From the NCBI GenBank assembly GCA_963675135.1, contig OY776125.1, positions 41,818,513 to 41,882,512 of the forward strand: DNA of 64,000 nucleotides. Reading direction: 5' to 3'. Numbering within the stretch: the first letter of the stretch is position 1; every line of letters begins with the position of its first letter. The notes beneath the pieces are model-generated. The model was not told the DNA's origin, made no database searches, and was given only the letters and a program-made list of their open reading frames with translations. The position numbers and the translations under genes were made by a program. The stretch is from Galeopsis tetrahit (taxonomy: Eukaryota > Streptophyta > Magnoliopsida > Lamiales > Lamiaceae). Positions 12,606-22,639 of the stretch are shown here, piece by piece.

Positions 12606-12859
12606 TAAAAATTATATAAATTAAATTTATACATTAAAAATAGAAGAATTGTGTATTAAAAAAAAAAAATTTTTTTTTAAACCGGCAAACCGGCGGTTTG
12701 CGGTTTGTCAAAATGTCAAACCGTAACCGAACCACCATTTTACGGTTACGGTTCGGTTTTTAAACCGTAACCGACGGTTTTACCGGTTGGCCGGTTTCCC
12801 GGTTACGGTTTGAACATGTCTACCCCCATACACGTGTCACACTCCTTTTGGGACCAACA
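12606..12859 (+). repeat. palindromic AACCGG-rich segment and LTR remnant
   Basis: 12606-12670 is AT-rich. 12680-12815 is dense in AAACCGG / CCGGTTT and CGGTTACGG words in both orientations, the pattern of subterminal regions in small plant hAT elements. I see no clear pair of ends or duplication. 12823-12859 repeats the last 37 bp of the element A LTR, ending GGGACCAACA. The whole is probably the scar of an internal deletion with an inserted or captured filler. Confidence 0.5.
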
Positions 12860-13884
12860 GGCCCTATCCAATTTTTCTGACTCCGTCACTGGTCATAGAT
12901 GAATATCTTAATATTGGAAATGTTTTGAAACATACATACCAATTAGGAGTTTAATTCTCTTAATTGAGTTTTATTTTTATTTTTGGATCAGTAATTGTCT
13001 AATATTGAGTTTAATTCGTATATTTGTAATTTGCATTTGATTGAATTTAGTAATTTTTATTAGTGTTCATTTGTGACATTTTCGTTACCAATTAGGAGTA
13101 ATTGTGAAAATTAATATTTTCCATTCAATTTTCAATCATCGTCTATTTATTTAAAAGTTGTTCAACAAACATCATTTTTACTCTTTTTTTTTTTTTTTTC
13201 TTGTGTGATCGACTAGTACTTATCACATCCTGATATACACCATACATCATGTAAGTTAGTTAGTGTTGAAAAAATCATGAACACTCCCCATCGATCCATG
13301 AATGCTTTTAGATATTATTTTACATACTCAGATATATTTATTATGAGCAAAGTGATGGTTGCATGTCCCTTTCTTACGTACGTGTCAGCTTTTGAAGAGT
13401 TGCTGACAATTTTTTGTTCTCTCTTTCCAACATAATAATAAATTGTGATTAATCTATATGCTTAACGATTAACATAAAGGCCAAACTTTATAAAAATTAA
13501 GAATTAGAAAAGTATTGAAAAAAATGGCATGTCTTTTCTTATTTTTTGAAAGAAAAAAGAAGGCATGTCAAACTAAGTTAATAATGGATTAAGCAGATCT
13601 GTCTAAAAAATCCGCTCAAAGCAAACATAAAAATTTGTTTATATTAATACATGCTTGTCTTTACAGTAATGCACGTTATTCATTATAGTAACACATATTT
13701 GAGAGTGTGTTTTTTTTTTAGAGAGATCTCGGAGTGAGCAAGGGCGGAGCCAGAAATAAAATTTAGGATGGGTTGAATTATTTTGGTAAGAAAAAAAAAA
13801 GTAATATATTTTATGAATGGACTCTACAATACCCTATCATACCCTCAATTTATTTACTTTATGAATAAACTAATTAATATTCAT

Positions 13885-13935
13885 TAAAACTTGTGCCCGA
13901 AAAAGTTGACATAATAAAATTGGATGGAGGGAGTA
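13885..13935. mobile_element. Stowaway MITE right-end fragment
   Basis: The segment reads into TTGGATGGAGGGAGTA, the reverse of the CTCCCTCCATCC terminal repeat of plant Stowaway elements, followed by TA. I find no matching left end. Confidence 0.5.
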
Positions 13936-14355
13936 ATATATTTTAATTTTAATTTATTAATTAAAAAACTATCTTCAAATCTCTCCTTAAAAAATAATGA
14001 AGGTAAAATATAAGTACGGTTAAAATTAATTATTAAAATTAATAAAAAAAAGACCAATCGTGTTACGATAAATGACACTTAAAATGTTTGTAAATATATG
14101 ATAATTAAGATAAGATTATATCATATAAAAGGTTGATATTTACATTTAGGAAAAAAATTGAAAAATCTATTAATTATAGAAATTTATGTAATTTCTTTAA
14201 AAAAATAAATTAAGAACAAATCATAATTTTTAAGTTGCAAAATTTAATAAAGAATGTTTGATTTTTAAAATTTAATTAACATAGATGCAAAATTCATATT
14301 ATTGTTATCATAATCACGCAAAATTTGCTTCATCTAAAATGTAGGTAGTATAACA

Positions 14356-14386
<31 letters not shown>

Positions 14387-14985
14387 TTTTTCTTTCCATA
14401 TAATTTGGCCAATAGTTTAAGATTATAGAAAATTCGTCACACAAAAATAATTCAATGAATTATTTTGTTAAAAGATAAATTAAATGCATGAATCAATTAT
14501 TTTGTTACCTGTTTAAGGAATATCCAAATTGAATATTAATTAAATATATTATTGGTATATCAGATTTTTAAATATCTTTTTAATATAATTATTTGAAATT
14601 TGAATATTTTCTAAAAAGGTGAAAGTTGTGATATATTTTTTTTAAACTAATGTTATAATTAAATAAATATTGTGAATAAATATTAAATTTAGTCAAGATT
14701 TTTTTTTCTTTTTTACCGATAAAAAAGTCCTTCAAATTTAAAATTTCTTAACCATTTTTTCCTATTTTAAATATTTTTTAAATTAATTCAAATCTTAGTA
14801 TAATTTATTTCTAAATATAAAGATTTTTTATATAGTCACAACTATAAATTTGTCACGATTTATTTCATATAATTCGGTTAATGGTTTAAGATTAATATAG
14901 AAAATTTGTCACTAAAATAACTCAACAAATTTTAAAATATTTGTTTAATATAATTATTTGAAATTTGAAGGGAAATAATTTTTTT

Positions 14986-15244
14986 ACGTTCCATATCTTT
15001 TCAAATTTTTCAAAAACGTCCCAAAAAAGTTAATTTTTCAATTACGTCCAAAATTTTAGCTAACTTTTCCAATTACGTCCCAAGTCGTCGGAAACATCAA
15101 AATGACGTCGTATTACGTCATGGTTACGACGTCGTTTTGATGTTTCCGGCGATTTAGGACGTAAATGGAAAAGTTAGCTAAAATTTGGGACGTAATTGGA
15201 AAACTCAACTTTTTTTAAATTTTTTTTAAAAAAATATGGAACTA
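14986..15244. mobile_element. foldback MITE, copy 1
   Basis: This is a long imperfect inverted repeat of about 110 bp per arm around a centre of CGTCGT / ACGACG words. Each arm carries GCTAACTTTTCCAATTACGT and GGAAACATCAAAA-type blocks. A second copy lies at 33343-33620. No coding capacity. The superfamily is unclear, as I cannot fix a target duplication. Confidence 0.65.
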
Positions 15245-17059
15245 ATAAATTTTTAACACTAATGAACATGACAATATTATATACTCCGTATAATATTACA
15301 TTGAATTATTATATACGCATATAATATATTACAAATAATGAGTAATAATAAATAAATAGATAATAAAATTTCATATACTCCATATTAATTAAAAATTGTG
15401 AATCGATTTAACATTAAAATTGTGAATGGATTTAACTTTAAAAAATTATATATAATAATTATCATAAGAAATTATATGCTAATATTAATGACCATAAATA
15501 TAATATTTAACAAAATATCATGTAATTCTATTAAGTATAATTTTATGCTCTAAAATTGAATGAAATAAAGGGTAAAATTTTTGAATTGTATAAGATAAAT
15601 TAATATTAAAATTATAATCATTTTCTTTAAAATAATGAGTATAATAAATAAATAAATAGATAATAATTAAGATTTCATATACTCCGTATTAATTAAAAAT
15701 TATGAGTCGATTTAACTTAAAAAAATTAAAAACAATAAATATAAAAATTAATAATTATTATAAGGAATCTTAATACTCTATATTTGTGAGAATATAATGG
15801 GACACGTGTCACAATATTATCCCTCTACACAATCTCTTTCTTCACCAAAATCGTCTATTTCAAAATCTCTGCATTCTCAGGCATTCTGATTAAAAAAATC
15901 AATTTTTCCTATTTTAATCTCAAAATAATAATTTACATATTATCTATTATCTACTCATAATTATTATTTTTAAATTTGAAATCATAATTATTATTTTTTA
16001 TTTTATTTTTTTAAACTTTAATCGCAACATTATTTATTTTTTAAAATTTAATCACAATTCAAATCAATAAATCTTTATTCTCTTTCTTTGACTGAGCGAT
16101 TTTTTTTTTTTAATCACATTATATATATTTTTTTAATCACGATATTTTTTTAATCAAATCTTAATTTTAATTTTATCTTAATTTTAATATATGATTGATA
16201 TATTTCAATCTCTATTCTCTCAAATTCATTCTATTTCAAAATTGATTTTTTCTTATTAATATAACAATTATTAATATTTTATTAATCTTAATTATTAATT
16301 TTAACCCGACGTAAGATTTTTTTAAAATCATTTTAATCTTATCTTCTAAATGGCCCACTTTTAAATATTAATTTTTAATATTAAAATTTAAATATACTTC
16401 ATGAAACAGAATTTCAACGTAAAAATATGTTATTAACAAATCCAATTTTGAATATTCAAATTTAAGATTATCATTAATTTTCGCCCACCTTCTACCTTAA
16501 TTATCGTACATTCAAATCATAATTCCAACTATATAAAGTATATGCATAAATCATTTGTTAATCATAATTTCATCACTCATTTCTCTCGAGTTTACGGGTA
16601 TGACGATGTTTTTATAGAAATTTTTATTTTCTCTAATCTCTAATGTGTACTCATGTTTTGCAGATGATTTTCATCTTCGTTTTTTCATTTGAAACATCTT
16701 ATGCAAGTTCAAGATCTACAATGATGTAAATTTTAAAAGTCATGTGTAATTAATGCACAAGAAATCCATTTAGAGATGTACTTTATTGAATTTTTTTATT
16801 TTTTTTTTCGAAAATTCTTAGTGATGTACTTTATATTCCAAGATCATGTAATTAATTTTTAGAGATGTAGGAGTACATTTTATTCCAAGATCATGTTATT
16901 TCTTTTTCTATACTATAGAATTTATCAATTTGTATATTACTTTTTTTTTTTTAATATTTTATTTTATATTTATTTCTTTGAGAAAATTATATCTAAAAAT
17001 CTGAGTTTATAATTTCGAATGTTTCATTTTATCGTATTATGAGATGAAAATAATGTTTC

Positions 17060-17830
17060 ATTTTATAAGTTAAAAAAAATACAACTTAATAGGTTTGTAT
17101 ACTTATTTTTAAATAAATTAAATATTTTCTTGCAAATTATTAACTACGATACAAATTGTAAAATCAAATTAGGATCAATATTATTGTTAGGTTCTCAATA
17201 TTCTTAGGTTTCTATTTGTCCGACTTCAAAAAAAAAAAAAAGGTTCCTATTTGTCCGACTTCAAAAAAAAGAGAAGGTTCCTATTTGTCCGACTTCAAAA
17301 AAAAGAGAAGGTTCCTATTTGTCCGACTTCAAAAAAAAGAGAAGGTTCCTATTTGTCCGACTTCAAAAAAAAGAGAAGGTTCCTATTTGTCCGACTTCAA
17401 AAAAAAAAAAAAAAAAGGTTCCTATTTGTCCGACTTCAAAAAAAGAAAGGTTCAATTTTTATATAATAAATTTTGAATTTTATGTTAACTTAAATGTAAT
17501 TTATATATTTTATGCAAATATTTTTTTATAATATACATGCAAATAAATTATATATATTTGACTTTATAAAAGATGAATTATTGCCGTAAATTTATAAGTT
17601 AAAAAAAATACAACTTAATAGGTTTGTATACTTATTTTAAATAAATTAAATATTTTATTGCAAATTATTAACTACAATATCCTAAAATCAAATTAAGATC
17701 AATATTATTGTTAGGTTCCCAATATTCTTAGGTTCCTACCGACTTCAAAAAAAAAAAAAAAGGTTCCTATTTGTCCGACTTAAAAAAAAAAGGGTTCCTA
17801 TTTATTGGAATTCAAAAAAAGAAAGGTTCG
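17060..17830 (+). repeat. 34-bp minisatellite within a larger duplication
   Basis: A unit beginning GGTTCCTATTTGTCCGACTT plus an A/G tract repeats about seven times at 17207-17455, and two or three more variants lie at 17735-17830. The preceding 150 bp (starting ATACAACTTAATAGG) occurs at about 17089 and again at about 17608, so a block of about 530 bp has been duplicated in tandem. Because the unit is not a multiple of three, it gives open frames in all three phases; these are not genes. Confidence 0.85.
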
Positions 17831-17919
17831 ATTTTTATATAATAAATTTTGAATTTTATATTAACAAGTGTAATTTATATATTTTATGTAAATATTTTTT
17901 TATAATATACATTGGAAGT

Positions 17920-18110
17920 GCATATATTTATTTTGTTAAAGTTTTTTTAACTGCACCAATCATCAAGAATGAAGTGAAAAAAAAAATTATATATATTTAT
18001 ATTTGACTTTATAATATATTTATTTTGTTAAAGTTTTTTTAACTGCACCAATCATCAAGAATGAAGTGCAAAAAAAAATTATATATATTTATATTTGACT
18101 TTATAAAAGA
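17920..18110 (+). repeat. tandem duplication of about 80 bp
   Basis: The segment containing AACTGCACCAATCATCAAGA followed by GAAGTG, poly-A and TATATATTTATATTTGACTT occurs twice in direct order, starting near 17930 and 18017. Confidence 0.8.
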
Positions 18111-18546
18111 TGAATTATTGCCGTAAATTATATATATTTGACTTTTAAGATGAATTATTGTCGGGATGAATGTATATATAATTTTCTTGAGATATAGAGT
18201 GTGAATGTATTCTAAAATAATTTTAAAAACTTTCAAAGATATAGAGAATATTGTGGAGGATTTTAGAGAATTTTTAGTAATTGTCTAGAATAATTTAAGA
18301 AATTTCAACAAAGTTTGATTAGTTAATTGAAATGTCGAATAAATATGCCCTGTTATAATTATACAATTATTTGTTATAATATAATCGTTTTTAATAATTT
18401 ATTTATTTTTTATAAATTTATTTATATTTTGTTATTGTTTATATAATAATTTATTATATTTAAAGATATCATTGTATTTGTCTTTAAGTGGATATTTATT
18501 TTGGAATGGAAAATTTCAACCATGTTCTACTTTAGAATTTAGATTT

Positions 18547-19876
18547 TGTTGGGATATGAATCCTAGAACAAGTCCTAAATGATGAACAAAAGATAAAAGA
18601 TAAAGTTTTGATAAGCCAAAAAGAAGACTTGAATATTTTCTAAGTAGTGACTAATCTAGTCTAGTTGAGTTGGAGTCATCTTGCACAGATCAGTAGAATT
18701 CAAAATACAAGTACAAGTTTAAAAGAAAAGTATTATTAAAAGATAAGTACGATTTATAAGTACTTCATATCTGTTCACATATGTTAGATTGTTACTGAGC
18801 TATTTAAATGTTGTATAGAGCTCATGTTTTTATATGTAATAAATTAGATTCATTGTATAACTTGTAAGTTGACTAAGCTTGTATTATAAAAGCTTAATGT
18901 AATGTAATAGTCTTGTTAGGTTAGATGATAGGACTAGATTAGTTCTATTAGAAGTCTACTGCACAAGAAGAGAAGACCAGTTTACTACTCAAGACAGGTG
19001 GACTAGAAGACGAGTACATCTACTAGACTACACAAGACAAGTCAACTTGGAGTTAGTTACAAATACGCGTGAAGAAATAAAGATATAAGAAGTTAGTTAT
19101 GGAATAACTGATTCATAACAGAAACGCGTGGATTGATAAGAAGAGTTTATTGAAGGTAGTTATCAAGAAAAGTTGGTTACAACTTACTAAGTTCTTGAAA
19201 AATTGAAGTCTATAAATACTCCAAGGTATTTATTGATTACAGACTACTGAGATATTGAGAAATACTGTTAATACGATTACGAACGTTATTGAAGATAATC
19301 AAAGTTTACTCTCAGAGATTAATTGAAGTTCAGAAAGATAGCCAGAAGACAAGTGAAGAATCAAGAAGGCTACTACTGAAGAACAGAGAAGTTTTTAGTT
19401 TTTGTTTGTTATTTTCAAGTTGCTAGATACTTGTAAATCGCTAGTAAGATCGTAGACATATCTGGAGGTATAGTCTGATTGAAGATCTAAGTCTTCTTCT
19501 TGGGACTTTAAAGACAGGAACATACACTTGTACTCGATTGGAAGAGTTTAGTGGAAACATCACAACTGGGTTTGTGAGAGTGGATGTAGACAAGTTGTCG
19601 AACCACTATAAATCTCGTGTTCAATTTACTTTACTGTTTTGATTGTTTAAATTGCTTAATTGGTTTAACTACTTAACTGATCTAGACTAGTTGAGTATAG
19701 AACAGAGTTCTCGAATATGAGTTGAGTATAAATTTGATTGGGCTCATTAGTAATCTGATTATTCCGCATTGTGTATTCTGATATATTGAAAGATTTTTGA
19801 AAAGTCTATTCACCCCTCCCCTCTAGACATTTTCACTAGCTTACTCAATATTATTAACTCAACTTTGGGACCAACA
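18547..19876 (+). repeat. 5' LTR of element B
   Basis: It runs TGTTGGGATATGAATCC ... GGGACCAACA, 1330 bp. A TATA box CTATAAATAC lies at 19210-19219. The conserved block GAGAGTGGATGTAGAC ... CGAACCACTATAAATC lies around 19575-19615, and the C-rich CACCCCTCCCCTCTAG block lies near 19812. Two ACGCGT words lie at about 19065 and 19122. Confidence 0.95.
19210..19219 (+). promoter_or_regulatory. LTR promoter TATA box, element B
   Basis: CTATAAATAC, repeated at 31151-31160 in the 3' LTR. It aligns with CTATAAATAC in all three C LTRs and CTATAAATAG in A. Transcription should start about 30 bp downstream. Confidence 0.7.
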
Positions 19877-19878
19877 AG

Positions 19879-19890
19879 TGGTATCAGAGC
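19879..19890 (+). promoter_or_regulatory. primer-binding site (initiator Met tRNA), B
   Basis: TGGTATCAGAGC starts two bases after the LTR end. It is complementary to the 3' end of plant initiator Met tRNA and is where minus-strand synthesis begins. Confidence 0.95.
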
Positions 19891-20075
19891 AGTAGTTTAC
19901 GAACTGCTGTTTCTTGATAACCGACTCAAGACTTAGGGTGAAGTCTTGGTCCTTGACTGTTCTTGTATACGTGCTCTTGATCATATACTTGTATCATCTG
20001 TGTTTCGTGCTCCCTGTTCTTGACTTATCTGCTGTTCTTGATCATAACTCTACTTAGCACTTATTTCTTGAAATC

Positions 20076-22619
20076 ATGTCCCTTGAGATCAGCGCTAACA
20101 AACTACCTAAGTTCCAGGTACAAGACTACGATTACTGGAAGCTAAGGATGGAAGCCATCTTCAGCTCCACTCACGACTTAATGATCTCCGTCGTTACTGA
20201 AGGTCCAATTGTGACCATGATCCCCAACACTGCTGCCCTTGATCCAAATCAACCAGTGGGTACACTCGTCAAGAAACCAAGGTCAGAACTTACCTCTGAA
20301 GAAATGAGACAGAATAATTTGGATAGCTTGGCCAAGAATTACATCTTACACACTCTTCCTAATGAGTATCTGGGAAAAGTGTTAAAATGTAAAACTGCCA
20401 AAGAGATGTGGGATCGCTTAGCTATCATTTGTGAAGGGACATCCCTAATCAAAGAAAGCAAGCTTTCCACTGCTGTCCAAAGATTCGAATCATTTCATAT
20501 GAAAGCTGGTGAAACAATAGACCAGTTGGATACTCGTTTTACCAAAATCATGAATGACTTGGAAGTCCTTGGTAAAACTTATACTCCTCGTGAAATCAAT
20601 CTTAGGATTCTAAAAAGCCTTAATAGTCGATGGAAGATGGTAAAAATGCTTGTTAAGAATACCCAAGATATAGACGTATGGACAGCAGAGACTATGTTTC
20701 AAACTCTAAAGGCTCATGAGTTTGATCTAGACGAAGACGAACCCATAGTAAGTAGTGACAGAGAACATGCTGTATCTAAGAACGTTGCTTTTAAGGCCAG
20801 TTCGTCTAAGGTAGACAGGTCTAAGACTAAGACTAGGTCTGCTTCTGTAAAAGACGAGTTAGATACTGATCTTAGCCTGAAGGATCAGGTAAGCCTCATG
20901 GTTAGAAAGTTTGATAGGCTGAATAAACGATTTGGAAGATATAAGAAGTTCTATAGAGAGCATAGAGGGTCTGCTTCTAAGAACTCGTCTGAAACCAGAC
21001 GAGACCGAAACTCGTCCGAAAAGAGAGACGAAGTCTCGAAAGGTAACAGACAAGATAGAGAGTCTGATGGTAGGAAGATTACTCGTTCTGATAGACGTGA
21101 TAAACGAAGGAACAACTCTCCTATTAAAAAGGCTACTAATGATCTCGTGTGCTATAACTGTGAGAAACCAGGTCACTACATATACGAATGTCCAGACCTG
21201 AGTACTGATGATCGAGAAGAACGCAAAGCACGAAGGGAAAGAAGATACAACCGTGGTAAAAAGGCAATGATGGCCAATAATGACTCTGACTCTGACTCAG
21301 ACGAGTTGCCATCATCCTCATCTAGCTACCCATCTGAACCAGATCACGATGAAGCATTCATAGTTGATGATGGTCTATGCTTCATGGCTAAAATCGACCA
21401 AGAGGTATCATCTGTTACTTCCTTTCAATCTTGTGATGAATCAGATTCTGATGAAAGTGACACTGCCAGTAGCCAAGTAGGGAGTAGTCTTCAGCACTCT
21501 ACTAGTGCAGTTGAAGACGACCTCCTACTTGCCAACAAGGCATTCATTGAAGTCAGTGACGAAAACATCACCTTAAGACAAGAAATCATTGATCTTAAGG
21601 AAGCTCAGTCTAAAGTAGATCCTAATACAACAGTCCTAAATGAACGCTTGCAAGAAGAGTTGAAACAACTCAAAGACAAGTGTGCATTGACAGACAAGTT
21701 GTATCAAGACCTACTTAAGACACATGCGACTGAGAAACATGAATTCAATGTCTTACAAAGTAAGCTCAAAAAGCTTGAAGAACGTAATAAGTTCTTAGAA
21801 ACCGAGGTTGTCACATTAGACCTTAAACTTACTGACCTGGTTAACTCATCTAAGGTTAACCTTGAATTGTCAGATAGGTATAGGGCTCCTGCTGACAAGA
21901 CAGGCATAGGTGCTGAGACACCCTGCTCGTCTACTCAAGTTCCTAAGAACCCTACTATCTTCATCTCAAGCTCTTTGACTAATGATAAAGGAAAAGAACC
22001 TTTGATATACGATATTGACACTCCATCAAAAGGTACTGTATCAAAACAAGCTCGAGTTAACATTCCAATTACCAAAGGTGGTAAAAAGAAAGTTAACAAC
22101 AAGCCTGTTCCGTTTAAGACAAGTCAACAAAGGACTAGGAATCGTGGACGACCAAATCAGGTCAGATACGAGGACTGGTATCCTGAGGAGACTAGTACTA
22201 GACAAGTACAGACTAGACAACAAGAGTCTAGACCTCCTTTCATAAGGCAGTCTCAACTCTACTCGTCTAGACCTAGACAGGAAGGTCCAAAATATCGTAC
22301 ACAACCTGTTCTATATCCTCCACCTTTGTCATATGATATCAAAGGAGAAGAAAGACCTAAACATGTCTATAAACCGTATGGACCTAATGCAGTTAAACCC
22401 TATTCTGACTATCATAGACAAGTGCCTGCTCAAGTAGAGATTAAGTCAAAAGGCTATCTCCAAAGAGTAGACCCGAACTCGACTGATAGGCCAGATAAGG
22501 ACAACAAGGTCTTATTTTGCAACAAATATGGTCGAAAGCTTAGAAGGTCAAACTTGTTCAGGACTCCAATGTACATTTGGATTCCATTGAACTCGACTAA
22601 CCCCCAAGGACCCCAATAA
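20076..22619 (+). CDS. gag: gag polyprotein of element B (847 aa)
   Basis: It forms the virus-like particle that packages element RNA in the cytoplasm. The ATG at 20076 is the first in the frame and matches the position of the gag starts in A2 and C. Residues 9-13 (KLPKF) open the copia-type gag domain, with the UBN2-like capsid region at about 30-240. A canonical CCHC knuckle CYNCEKPGHYIYEC lies at 359-372. A Ser/Asp-rich acidic stretch (400-470), a coiled coil (480-590) and a basic Arg/Gln-rich tail follow, typical of the enlarged Sirevirus gag. The frame ends QGPQ-TAA at 22617-22619, and the same stop follows the same residues in element C. Pol starts 20 bases later in another frame, so gag is made without a direct fusion. 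Confidence 0.93.
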   Translation: MSLEISANKLPKFQVQDYDYWKLRMEAIFSSTHDLMISVVTEGPIVTMIPNTAALDPNQPVGTLVKKPRSELTSEEMRQNNLDSLAKNYILHTLPNEYLGKVLKCKTAKEMWDRLAIICEGTSLIKESKLSTAVQRFESFHMKAGETIDQLDTRFTKIMNDLEVLGKTYTPREINLRILKSLNSRWKMVKMLVKNTQDIDVWTAETMFQTLKAHEFDLDEDEPIVSSDREHAVSKNVAFKASSSKVDRSKTKTRSASVKDELDTDLSLKDQVSLMVRKFDRLNKRFGRYKKFYREHRGSASKNSSETRRDRNSSEKRDEVSKGNRQDRESDGRKITRSDRRDKRRNNSPIKKATNDLVCYNCEKPGHYIYECPDLSTDDREERKARRERRYNRGKKAMMANNDSDSDSDELPSSSSSYPSEPDHDEAFIVDDGLCFMAKIDQEVSSVTSFQSCDESDSDESDTASSQVGSSLQHSTSAVEDDLLLANKAFIEVSDENITLRQEIIDLKEAQSKVDPNTTVLNERLQEELKQLKDKCALTDKLYQDLLKTHATEKHEFNVLQSKLKKLEERNKFLETEVVTLDLKLTDLVNSSKVNLELSDRYRAPADKTGIGAETPCSSTQVPKNPTIFISSSLTNDKGKEPLIYDIDTPSKGTVSKQARVNIPITKGGKKKVNNKPVPFKTSQQRTRNRGRPNQVRYEDWYPEETSTRQVQTRQQESRPPFIRQSQLYSSRPRQEGPKYRTQPVLYPPPLSYDIKGEERPKHVYKPYGPNAVKPYSDYHRQVPAQVEIKSKGYLQRVDPNSTDRPDKDNKVLFCNKYGRKLRRSNLFRTPMYIWIPLNSTNPQGPQ

Positions 22620-22639
22620 ACAAGGAGGGTACCTAAATT

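Larger units (their letters stand above)
367..12859 (+). mobile_element. Sirevirus-like Ty1/copia composite A-A2 (degenerate)
   Basis: The order is truncated pol, post-pol ORF, polypurine tract, LTR, primer-binding site, truncated gag, LTR remnant. One LTR (9202-10603) serves as the 3' LTR of the upstream copy and the 5' LTR of a second internal region. This arrangement usually comes from unequal recombination between tandem or LTR-sharing copies. The 5' LTR, gag and protease of the upstream copy are outside the window beyond the CACTA insertion. The second copy has lost everything between gag and the last 37 bp of its LTR. The base after the remnant is 12860, and no matching target duplication can be checked here. 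Confidence 0.75.
12860..18541. other. AT-rich intergenic repeat debris
   Basis: No coding region or RNA gene is supportable here. The stretch has many homopolymer runs (for example about 28 A near 14360). It holds fragments of small elements: a hAT-like GGGCGGAGCCAGAA piece near 13744, a Stowaway right end at 13885-13935, a foldback at 14986-15244, and tandem duplications at 17060-17830 and 17920-18110. A palindromic G-box GACACGTGTC lies near 15801, with no gene beside it. Confidence 0.7.

Noticed and set aside
17207..17455. CRISPR-like regular repeats
   Set aside because: The units are contiguous with no unique spacers, and the DNA is plant nuclear; it is a minisatellite.
17216..17531. Overlapping Lys-rich reading frames
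   Set aside because: They are the three phases of a 34-bp minisatellite, begin at TTG codons and have no domain or context of a gene.
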